Assembly (NCBI RefSeq): GCF_019857205.1
Contig: NZ_JAHWXO010000005.1
Span: forward strand, 186,001 to 250,000
Direction: 5' to 3'
Length of the DNA stretch: 64,000 nt
DNA from: Qipengyuania pacifica
Lineage (GTDB): Bacteria > Pseudomonadota > Alphaproteobacteria > Sphingomonadales > Sphingomonadaceae
The notes under the pieces were generated by a model, which saw only the letters and a list, made by a program, of their open reading frames with translations, searched no databases and was not told where the DNA came from. Position numbers and translations under genes: made by a program. This document shows, in pieces, positions 20,295 through 27,616 of the stretch (position 1 is its first letter; each line of letters begins with the position of its first letter).

Positions 20295-21662
20295 ATGGCA
20301 AAGCCGAAGAAACGCTATGTCTGCCAGGCCTGTGGCAGTGTCTCCCATCGCTGGCAGGGGCAATGTGCCGACTGCGCAGAATGGAATACGCTGGTGGAAG
20401 ATGCCCCGGCGACAGTCTTCTCGATGAAACACGATCTTTCGAGTGGGGGGCGGGCCGTCGAGTTTGTCGAACTGGACAAGCCGGGACCTCTTCCCGTGCG
20501 GCAGCCCACTGGCCTGGCCGAATTCGACCGGGCCCTGGGTGGCGGGCTCGTTCCGGGTTCGGCGATCCTGCTCGGCGGGGATCCGGGCATCGGAAAATCC
20601 ACCCTTCTGCTGCAGGCGGCAGCACGGATCGCCCGCGAAGGGCGCGGGGTCGTTTACGTCAGCGGCGAAGAAGCATCGGGTCAGGTGCGCATGCGCGCGG
20701 CGAGGCTGGGTCTCTCCGATGCCCCGGTAAAGCTGGCAGCGGCGACCGGTGTGCGCGATATTCTCACGACCTTGGGTTCTATGGATGCACCGGGTCTGCT
20801 CGTGATCGATTCGATCCAGACGATGCATTCCGACACGATCGAAGGGGCGCCGGGAACGGTCAGCCAGGTCCGTGGCTGTGCATTCGAACTGATCCGCTAC
20901 GCGAAGGAAAACGGTGTCGCCCTTGTGCTCGTCGGTCATGTAACCAAGGATGGCAGCATCGCGGGGCCCCGCGTGCTCGAACACATGGTCGATGTGGTGA
21001 TGAGTTTCGAAGGGGAGCGGAGCCATCAGTACCGGATTTTGCGCGCACTCAAGAATCGCTTCGGCGCCGTCGACGAAATCGGTGTCTTCGCCATGGCGGG
21101 GGAAGGGCTGGAAGAGGTGGACAATCCTTCCATGCTGTTCCTCTCGGGCCGCGACGAACCGATGGCCGGCAGTGCCGTTTTCCCGGCCATCGAAGGCACG
21201 CGCCCGGTGCTCGTGGAGATTCAGGCGCTGATCGTACGGCTGCAATCCGGGGCGACGCCTCGCCGTGCCGTCGTCGGTTGGGACACGGGCCGGCTTGCGA
21301 TGCTCCTTGCCGTACTGGAGTCGCGATGTGGGCTGAACTTCAGTTCGGCAGAAGTCTATCTGAACGTGGCAGGCGGTTATCGGCTTTCCGACCCTGCAGC
21401 GGATCTTGCCGTCGCTGCGGCACTCGTCAGCGCGATGTCGGACAAGGCTCTGCCGGCGCGCAGCATCTGGCTGGGCGAGGTCTCGCTCGCGGGCGAAATT
21501 CGTCCGGTCGCGCATGGCGGGCTGCGCCTGCGGGAAGCTGCCAAGCTGGGCTTCGATCGGGGGTTCGGACCGCTGGATGTGAAGGGGGGATCGTCCGCGC
21601 TCGCTTACGATGGTTTGGGACAACTGGCGAACCTCGTTGACCGCGTAATCGGTAATTCATAA
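20295..21662 (+). CDS. radA: DNA repair protein RadA (Sms)
   Basis: A 455-residue RecA-family helicase that extends D-loops in recombination. Zinc finger C10, C13, C24, C27; Walker A GGDPGIGKST near residue 97; the RadA-specific KNRFGA motif; and a C-terminal Lon-like domain (SAEVYLNVAGG). ATG 20295 gives the standard MAKPKKRYVCQACG start; an in-frame ATG at 20274 adds seven residues. Divergent from the patatin-like gene by 70 bp and followed by cvpA 20 bp downstream. Confidence 0.96.
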   Translation: MAKPKKRYVCQACGSVSHRWQGQCADCAEWNTLVEDAPATVFSMKHDLSSGGRAVEFVELDKPGPLPVRQPTGLAEFDRALGGGLVPGSAILLGGDPGIGKSTLLLQAAARIAREGRGVVYVSGEEASGQVRMRAARLGLSDAPVKLAAATGVRDILTTLGSMDAPGLLVIDSIQTMHSDTIEGAPGTVSQVRGCAFELIRYAKENGVALVLVGHVTKDGSIAGPRVLEHMVDVVMSFEGERSHQYRILRALKNRFGAVDEIGVFAMAGEGLEEVDNPSMLFLSGRDEPMAGSAVFPAIEGTRPVLVEIQALIVRLQSGATPRRAVVGWDTGRLAMLLAVLESRCGLNFSSAEVYLNVAGGYRLSDPAADLAVAAALVSAMSDKALPARSIWLGEVSLAGEIRPVAHGGLRLREAAKLGFDRGFGPLDVKGGSSALAYDGLGQLANLVDRVIGNS

Positions 21663-21682
21663 GTCACGACCAAGGAAGGGTC

Positions 21683-22204
21683 ATGACCGGTTTCGATTAT
21701 ATCGTCCTGTTGATCGTCGGCATCGCTGCTGCGGGCGGCTTCATGCGTGGTTTCCTCCAGGAAATACTTTCGCTTGCAGCCTGGGTACTGGCCGCGTTCG
21801 CCATCCGCTTTCTGCACACGCCTCTGACCCTGTCGCTGCAGGATTTTCTCGGCGACGATATCACGACATCGCTGCTCGCATTCACCCTGCTGCTGCTCAT
21901 TCCCTATGCCGCGATGAAGGTCATTGCCAACAATGTGGGGATGGCATCGCGCAATTCGCTGCTTGGGCCGATCGACCGGGTTCTCGGCTTCGGGTTCGGC
22001 GCGCTGAAGGGCATGCTCATCGTCGTGATCGCCTTTTCGCTGCTCGTACTGGGTTACGATACGGTATGGAGCTACAAGGGGCGGCCCAACTGGATCACCA
22101 CAGCGCGCAGCTATGAGTTGGTGGATTCCAGCTCGCGTGCCCTTGTTCAGGTTCTGGCGGAGCGGCGAGCTACTTTACGCGATCAGTCTGACGAAAGCGA
22201 GTGA
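21683..22204 (+). CDS. CvpA family membrane protein
   Basis: A 173-residue protein with four hydrophobic segments and the CvpA pattern: FDYIVLLIVGIAAAGGFMRGFLQE at the N-terminus, then SRNSLLGPIDRVLGFGFGALKG split across TM3-TM4. CvpA was named for colicin V export; in other bacteria it supports envelope and bile or detergent tolerance, and its mechanism is unclear. It lies between radA and the NifU-like gene, which starts on its last base (TGATG). Confidence 0.85.
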   Translation: MTGFDYIVLLIVGIAAAGGFMRGFLQEILSLAAWVLAAFAIRFLHTPLTLSLQDFLGDDITTSLLAFTLLLLIPYAAMKVIANNVGMASRNSLLGPIDRVLGFGFGALKGMLIVVIAFSLLVLGYDTVWSYKGRPNWITTARSYELVDSSSRALVQVLAERRATLRDQSDESE

Positions 22205-22635
22205 TGGCTTCCTCCCGCGCGCCTGCGCTCTACTCGACCGAACTGCTGGCTCTGGCTATCGAACTGGCCGATTATCCCTTTGATGCTGCAGCCCCCGCGA
22301 AAGGCCATGCCCGGTCGCGCAGCTGCGGAAGCGTAATCAATCTGTCGTCCTCTGGTGGATCACTCGAGGATCTTGGCCTCAGGGTTTCCGCTTGTGCTGT
22401 CGGCCAGGCGTCAGCAGCCATTTTCGCGCGAGAGTCGTCCGGCATGGATGCTGCGGCGGTAGCGGCCATGGTCGAAACCCTCGGCGAATGGCTGCAAGGC
22501 CAGGCACCCAGTTCCATTCTTCCCCGACTTGAACTGCTTGAACCCGCCCGGCCGCATCTGGGGCGCCACGAAGCAATTCTCCTGCCGTGGAGAGCGGCGC
22601 TGGATGCGCTTTCCAAGACTGAAGCGGCCCGCTAG
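22204..22635 (+). CDS. NifU/IscU-like protein, third Cys missing
   Basis: A 143-residue protein resembling the Fe-S scaffold N-terminal domain. The first cluster Cys is in RSRSCGSV and the second in VSACAVGQASA, where IscU has GCAIS-x-ASA. The third position, before LPWRAAL near the C-terminus, is not Cys (GRHEAILLPW). With two of three ligands it may be a non-catalytic relative or a carrier. ATG 22204 overlaps the cvpA stop by one base; a GTG at 22201 is also in frame. Confidence 0.65.
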   Translation: MASSRAPALYSTELLALAIELADYPFDAAAPAKGHARSRSCGSVINLSSSGGSLEDLGLRVSACAVGQASAAIFARESSGMDAAAVAAMVETLGEWLQGQAPSSILPRLELLEPARPHLGRHEAILLPWRAALDALSKTEAAR

Positions 22636-22676
22636 CTTCCCGACGCAAAGAATATTCGCGGGGGAGGAAGCGCGAG

Positions 22677-24323
22677 ATGGTCGAGACTGTGGCGGCGGTT
22701 AACCGGGAGCCCACGGACAAGGAAATCCGCCTTGTCATAGCTGCGAGCAGCGCCGGTACGATCTTCGAATGGTACGACTTCTTCATTTACGGCACGCTTG
22801 CCGCATTGATCGGCGCGGCCTTCTTCCCGAGCGACAACGAGACACTCGAAATCCTGCTCGTATGGGCAGGATTTGCAGTCGGCTTCGGTTTTCGCCCCCT
22901 TGGTGCGATCCTGTTCGGCTTTCTTGGAGACAGGCTGGGGCGCAAATACACCTTCCTTGTGACTGTTACCCTGATGGGGATTGCCACTGCCGGTGTCGGG
23001 CTCATCCCCAGCGCATCGAGCATCGGCCTGGCGGCTCCGATAATCGTCATAGGTTTGCGCATTCTGCAAGGACTCGCACTCGGCGGCGAATATGGCGGAG
23101 CGGCGATCTACGTTGCCGAGCACGCACCGCCTGAGAAACGGGGGTTCTACACCAGTTTTATTCAAGCCAGCGTCGTCGGCGGGTTCGTCCTGTCGATCCT
23201 AGTGGTCATCGCGTGCCGGACATTGATCTCCCCGGAAGACTTTGCGGCGTGGGGTTGGCGTATCCCATTCCTCCTTTCGATTGTCCTCCTCGGGATTTCG
23301 CTGTGGATGCGGCTGAAGCTGTCTGAAAGCCCCGTCTTTCAGGCGATGAAAGCGGCCGGCGAGACCAGCACCAACCCGTTCAAGGAAAGTCTGACCTACC
23401 CCGGCAATCCCAAGAGGATATTTGTGGCTCTGTTCGGCATAACCGGCGTGCTGACCACGATCTGGTACACGGCGTTCTTTTCGGGCCTGTCGTTCCTGCG
23501 CGGTCCCATGCGGGTGGACGAAACCCTGGTCGAATGGATGCTGTTGATCGCCGGGGCCATCGCCATGAGCTTCTATCTTGTCGTTGGAAAATGGTCCGAC
23601 AGGGTGGGGAGGAAAAAACCCATCATCATCGGCGCGGCAGCAGCGCTGGCGCTGCTGTTTCCGATCTTCTGGGCGATCGGCGCACTGGCCAATCCGGGGC
23701 TTCAGGCAAGTGCGCAGGCAGCGCCGATCACGGTCGCCGGGCCGCGGTGCGAATACGATCCTTTCGCGGAAATCCAGGCAAGCCCGTGTGGGCGCGTCCT
23801 GCAGGATCTGACCGCTCTCGGAGTTCCCTATACCATCGATAACGATCCGGCCTCTGGCCTGTCGATCGGTTCTGCGACTTACGTCTATGACGATATTCCG
23901 GACAACACCCGGCGGGCGATCGTGCAGGGCTGGCTCGAAACCAACGGCTACGATTTCACGCGGCAATTCCCGCCCCTGGTCAACATCGCGGGGATCATCG
24001 GGCTGCTGCTGGTGCTGGGTATGTTGTCGGCCCTGACATTCGGTTCGGTTGCCGCCCTGCTTTCGGAAATGTTTCCGGCCAAGATCCGCTACAGTTCAAT
24101 GTCGATACCTTACCACATCGGCGCGGGCTATTTGGGCGGGTTCCTGCCGCTGATTGCGGGCTATATTGTGGCGATGACGGGTGACGCATATGCGGGGCTC
24201 TGGTACACGATGGCGGTGGTCGGATTCGGCCTGATCGTTGCGTGGTGGGGTCTTCCCGATGGGCCTCCGCGAGATTTCGAAGATGGCGAACAGACGCCGC
24301 CGGTTACGCCTTCCTTTCCGTGA
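22677..24323 (+). CDS. MFS transporter, metabolite:H+ symporter (MHS) type
   Basis: A 548-residue 12-TM permease. ASSAGTIFEWYDFFIYGTLA at the start and RPLGAILFGFLGDRLGRK in the TM2-TM3 loop are MHS-subfamily signatures shared with ProP, ShiA and KgtP. LALGGEYGGAAIYVAEHAP is the TM4-TM5 motif. A soluble insert of about 100 residues, with DPFAEIQASPCGRV and YVYDDIPDNTRR, lies between TM8 and TM9 and is unusual for the family. The substrate is unknown; organic acids or osmolytes are typical. Strong GGAGG ribosome site. The alr gene follows by 7 bp. Confidence 0.85.
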   Translation: MVETVAAVNREPTDKEIRLVIAASSAGTIFEWYDFFIYGTLAALIGAAFFPSDNETLEILLVWAGFAVGFGFRPLGAILFGFLGDRLGRKYTFLVTVTLMGIATAGVGLIPSASSIGLAAPIIVIGLRILQGLALGGEYGGAAIYVAEHAPPEKRGFYTSFIQASVVGGFVLSILVVIACRTLISPEDFAAWGWRIPFLLSIVLLGISLWMRLKLSESPVFQAMKAAGETSTNPFKESLTYPGNPKRIFVALFGITGVLTTIWYTAFFSGLSFLRGPMRVDETLVEWMLLIAGAIAMSFYLVVGKWSDRVGRKKPIIIGAAAALALLFPIFWAIGALANPGLQASAQAAPITVAGPRCEYDPFAEIQASPCGRVLQDLTALGVPYTIDNDPASGLSIGSATYVYDDIPDNTRRAIVQGWLETNGYDFTRQFPPLVNIAGIIGLLLVLGMLSALTFGSVAALLSEMFPAKIRYSSMSIPYHIGAGYLGGFLPLIAGYIVAMTGDAYAGLWYTMAVVGFGLIVAWWGLPDGPPRDFEDGEQTPPVTPSFP

Positions 24324-24330
24324 GTACTCC

Positions 24331-25365
24331 ATGACAGATTGTCCGCCGCCGACTTTGCGGCTGAGCATCGATAGCGACGCTTTGACGCAAAACTGGCAGG
24401 CGCTGAATGCGATGTCGGGCAGTGGCCGGGCAGGCGCCGCGGTCAAGGCAAACTGTTACGGGCTCGGTGTCGATCGCTGCGTGCCGAAACTGCGCGATGC
24501 AGGCTGCCAGGATTTCTTCGTTGCCCACTGGAGCGAAGTTCCCGCGGTTCTTCGCCACGTCCCTGCGACGCAGGTCAGCGTACTTCACGGCGTCCTTAGT
24601 GCAGAAGAGGCAGCATACGCCCGCGCTACATACGTCAGCCCGGTGATCGACAATCTCAGGCAGGCAAGGATCTGGCAGGATGGCGGCGGGGGATCATGCC
24701 ACCTGATGGTCGATACGGGGATAAACCGGCTCGGCATTTCGCCTGCCGACATCGCCGATCCTGTCATTCAGGCGCTCGATGTCGATATTCTCATGAGCCA
24801 CCTCGCCTGCGCGGACGAAGACAGTCCTATGAACGCACAACAGCTCGAAGACTTTCGCGCCTGCATTCCAGCCATTCGGCACCAGCGGACAAGTCTGGCC
24901 AACAGCGCAGGCATCGCCCTTGGCGCGGATTATGCCTTCGATCTGACGCGTCCGGGTCTGTCGCTCTATGGCGGGGTCCCGCGCGCCGAACTGGACGGAC
25001 CGATACGGCAGGTAGCCCGTCCGGAAGCTTCGCTCATTCAGGTGAAGGAACTGCAGGCCGGGGACAAGGTCGGCTATAATGCGACATTTACCGCGCCTGC
25101 CCGCATGAAAGCGGGGGTTGTCTCCCTCGGTTATGCAGACGGCATCCTGCGCAGCTGGGCCGGCGCGCATTTCCGGTGGGGCGAAACGCCGCTTCCGATA
25201 CTCGGCAAAGTTTCCATGGACATGATCGTGATCGACCTGACCGCTGCGCCGGAACTGGGCGAAGGGGACTGGGTAGAATTGCCCTATTGGTTGCCCGATG
25301 CTGCGCAGCAAACCTCTCTTTCGCAATATGAATTGCTCACGGTTCTGGGGCAGCGTTTCGGTTGA
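24331..25365 (+). CDS. alr: Alanine racemase
   Basis: A 344-residue PLP enzyme making D-Ala for peptidoglycan. PLP Lys in AAVKANCYGLGVDR near residue 35; the second base Tyr in KVGYNATFTAPA; DTGINRLGISP and SLGYADGILRSW are family landmarks. The frame extends 31 codons upstream into the MFS gene, but ATG 24331 is the first start after that stop and gives a normal N-terminus. Catabolic versus biosynthetic role cannot be decided. Confidence 0.92.
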   Translation: MTDCPPPTLRLSIDSDALTQNWQALNAMSGSGRAGAAVKANCYGLGVDRCVPKLRDAGCQDFFVAHWSEVPAVLRHVPATQVSVLHGVLSAEEAAYARATYVSPVIDNLRQARIWQDGGGGSCHLMVDTGINRLGISPADIADPVIQALDVDILMSHLACADEDSPMNAQQLEDFRACIPAIRHQRTSLANSAGIALGADYAFDLTRPGLSLYGGVPRAELDGPIRQVARPEASLIQVKELQAGDKVGYNATFTAPARMKAGVVSLGYADGILRSWAGAHFRWGETPLPILGKVSMDMIVIDLTAAPELGEGDWVELPYWLPDAAQQTSLSQYELLTVLGQRFG

Positions 25366-25384
25366 CGTTTAGGTGACGTTGCGC

Positions 25385-25427
25385 TGCACATTTTGCACGT
25401 GCTAAGTATCTCGCAATGCACAATTTG
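25385..25427. repeat. Direct repeat before phaR, possible operator
   Basis: TGCACATTTTG at 25385-25395 and TGCACAATTTG at 25417-25427, 32 bp apart start to start (about three helical turns) and immediately before phaR. PhaR proteins bind TGC/GCA-rich sites and commonly repress their own gene, so an autoregulatory site is plausible. Confidence 0.3.
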
Positions 25428-25440
25428 GGAGCATGCTGGC

Positions 25441-25983
25441 ATGGCCAAGAGGACCGCCGAAGGCGAAGCGATCATCATCAAGAAGTACGCCAACCGGCGG
25501 CTCTATAATACCGATACGAGCAGTTACATCACGCTGGACGATCTTGCGAAGATGGTCCGCGAGAATGTGGATTTCCACGTGCTCGACGCAAAGACCGGTG
25601 ACGACATCACCCATACGATCCTGACGCAGATCATCGTAGAGGAAGAAAGCCACGGTACGCAGATGCTGCCGGTCAGTTTCCTGCGCGATCTCATTTCCAT
25701 GTATGGCAATTCCATGCAGGCGATGATGCCAAGCTATCTTGAAGCAAGCATGACGAACCTGCGCAAGAATCGCGAACAACTCCAGGCGGCCTTCGCGAAG
25801 GGTATCGAAAGCAATCCGCTGGCCAAGATGGCCGAAGCCAATTTCAAGATGATGCAGAACGCTGCGGAAGCCTTCATTCCGGCAACGCGCAAGCCGGCGC
25901 GGGACGATCAGTCGGATGACCTGGCTCAGATGCGCCGGCAAATGGCCGAAATGCAGAAGAAGCTGGACGAGATGAGCAAATAG
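25441..25983 (+). CDS. phaR: Polyhydroxyalkanoate synthesis repressor PhaR
   Basis: A 180-residue regulator that represses phasin genes and senses PHA granules. The N-terminal DNA/PHB-binding domain has IIKKYANRRLYNTDTSSYI and TLDDLAKMVREN; the central PHB_acc region has LPVSFLRDLISMYG. A charged helix rich in Met and Gln closes the protein. ATG 25441 is chosen over an earlier in-frame start (25393), which lies in the putative operator region. It implies that the organism makes PHA, though no pha genes are in the window. Confidence 0.92.
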   Translation: MAKRTAEGEAIIIKKYANRRLYNTDTSSYITLDDLAKMVRENVDFHVLDAKTGDDITHTILTQIIVEEESHGTQMLPVSFLRDLISMYGNSMQAMMPSYLEASMTNLRKNREQLQAAFAKGIESNPLAKMAEANFKMMQNAAEAFIPATRKPARDDQSDDLAQMRRQMAEMQKKLDEMSK

Positions 25984-26031
25984 CGGCATCGGCCCGCCCG
26001 CCGATCCGACCAGCAATTACGGGAATATAAC

Positions 26032-27573
26032 GTGGCCCAGATACGCCATGCCTTGAACACCAAGCGCGACGATGATTTTGCAGCCTGGTACCAGGAAGTC
26101 ATCAGCGCTGCCGAAATGGCCGAAGAATCGGGTGTGCGTGGCTGCATGGTCATCCGACCCTGGGGCTACGGCATATGGGAGCGCATGCAGCGCTTGCTGG
26201 ATGACCGGATCAAGGCAACCGGCCACGCCAACGCCTATTTCCCGATCTTCATACCGCTCTCCAATTTCGAGCGTGAGGCAGAGCATGTCGAAGGCTTTGC
26301 CAAGGAAATGGCCGTGGTCACGCATCACCGATTGATTGCTGGCAAGGATGGCGGCCTTATTCCGGATCCGGAGGCCAAGCTGGAAGAACCGCTGGTTGTA
26401 CGGCCGACCTCGGAGACGATTATTGGCGATGCCATGGCGCGCTGGGTCCAGAGCTGGCGCGATCTTCCGCTCAAGCTCAATCAGTGGGCCAATGTCGTGC
26501 GCTGGGAAATGCGCACGCGCATGTTCCTGCGCACCAGCGAATTTCTCTGGCAGGAAGGCCATACCGCCCATGCTGACGAGGCCGAGGCGAAGGACCACAC
26601 CCTCACCATGCTGGAGGTCTATCGCGCCTTTGCGGACGAAGATCTCGCGCTTGCAGTCACTGCCGGTGAAAAGCCCGAGAACGAACGGTTTCCCGGCGCA
26701 GTCGAAACCTGGTCCATCGAAGCGATGATGCAGGATGGCAAGGCATTGCAGGCTGGAACGAGCCATTATCTCGGTACCAATTTCGCCAAGGCCAGCGGCA
26801 TCAAGTTCCAGAACAGGGAAGGCAGTGAAAGCCTCGCCCACACGACCAGTTGGGGCGTCTCGACCCGCATGGTCGGCGGCGTCATCATGACGCATGGCGA
26901 CGATGATGGCCTGCGTCTCCCGCCCAAGATCGCACCGCAGCAGGTCGTGATCCTGCCCATGTTGCGCGACAAGCCGGAAGACGATGCGCTGATCGAATAT
27001 TGCGAAGCCTTGCGTGCCACCCTCGCCGGGCAGAGCGCCTTCGGCGAACCGCTGCGCGTGCTTCTCGACACGCGGCCCGGCAAGGCTGCCCAGAAGCGGT
27101 GGGATTACGTGCGCAAGGGCGCTCCGATCATCGTCGAGGTCGGCGGCCGCGACATGGAAAACGGCGTTGTCAGCATGCTTCGCCGTGACCGCCTGTGGGA
27201 TAGCGAAACCGGCAAGGTCGATTTCCAGAACCCGACCCGCGAAGTTGCCGGGCAGACCATCCCCGACGTTCTCGCCGATATGCAGAGCGCGCTGCTCACG
27301 CAGGCTGCCGAGCGGCGCGATGCCAACGTGACCCGCGGCATCACCGATTTTGCAGCGGTTGAAGATCACTTCGGCGCATCCCGCTACCCGGGCTGGGTCG
27401 AAGTCCAGTGGTCCAAGCCCACGGGTGACGCTCTCGAAAAGGTCGTCGAACGCTTGAAAGAGCACAAGCTCACGATACGTAATGTCCCGATGGACGCAGC
27501 GCCGGTTGACGGCGCCTGCATCTTCACCGGCGAACCGGCGGTAGAGCGCGTGCTTCTCGCCAAGGCGTATTGA
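26032..27573 (+). CDS. proS: Prolyl-tRNA synthetase, eukaryote/archaea-type
   Basis: A 513-residue class II synthetase charging tRNA-Pro. The sequence follows the eukaryote/archaeal ProRS, not the usual alphaproteobacterial type: CMVIRPWGYGIWERMQ, YFPIFIPLSNFEREAEHVEGF split in the same way as human EPRS, VRPTSETIIG (motif 2), LNQWANVVRWE, FLRTSEFLWQEGHTAH, and a C-terminal Tyr (AKAY). No bacterial INS editing domain is seen. The start is GTG 26032 with GGGA upstream. Translationally independent from phaR. Confidence 0.95.
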   Translation: MAQIRHALNTKRDDDFAAWYQEVISAAEMAEESGVRGCMVIRPWGYGIWERMQRLLDDRIKATGHANAYFPIFIPLSNFEREAEHVEGFAKEMAVVTHHRLIAGKDGGLIPDPEAKLEEPLVVRPTSETIIGDAMARWVQSWRDLPLKLNQWANVVRWEMRTRMFLRTSEFLWQEGHTAHADEAEAKDHTLTMLEVYRAFADEDLALAVTAGEKPENERFPGAVETWSIEAMMQDGKALQAGTSHYLGTNFAKASGIKFQNREGSESLAHTTSWGVSTRMVGGVIMTHGDDDGLRLPPKIAPQQVVILPMLRDKPEDDALIEYCEALRATLAGQSAFGEPLRVLLDTRPGKAAQKRWDYVRKGAPIIVEVGGRDMENGVVSMLRRDRLWDSETGKVDFQNPTREVAGQTIPDVLADMQSALLTQAAERRDANVTRGITDFAAVEDHFGASRYPGWVEVQWSKPTGDALEKVVERLKEHKLTIRNVPMDAAPVDGACIFTGEPAVERVLLAKAY

Positions 27574-27616
27574 TCCACACCGTGACATGGGGGCGGATCG
27601 TCCCCATATCGCGCGC

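Noticed and set aside
20283-21623. 446-codon minus-strand frame over radA
   Set aside because: Antisense shadow of radA with no recognisable domain.
19946-21640. 564-codon plus-strand frame over radA
   Set aside because: Arg/Gly-rich shifted frame; radA in the correct frame has the zinc finger, Walker A and KNRFG motif.
27587-27607. ATGGGG/CCCCAT stem-loop between proS and rnr as a terminator
   Set aside because: Only 6-7 bp with a 7-9-base loop and no T-run; it also sits 10 bases from the rnr start.
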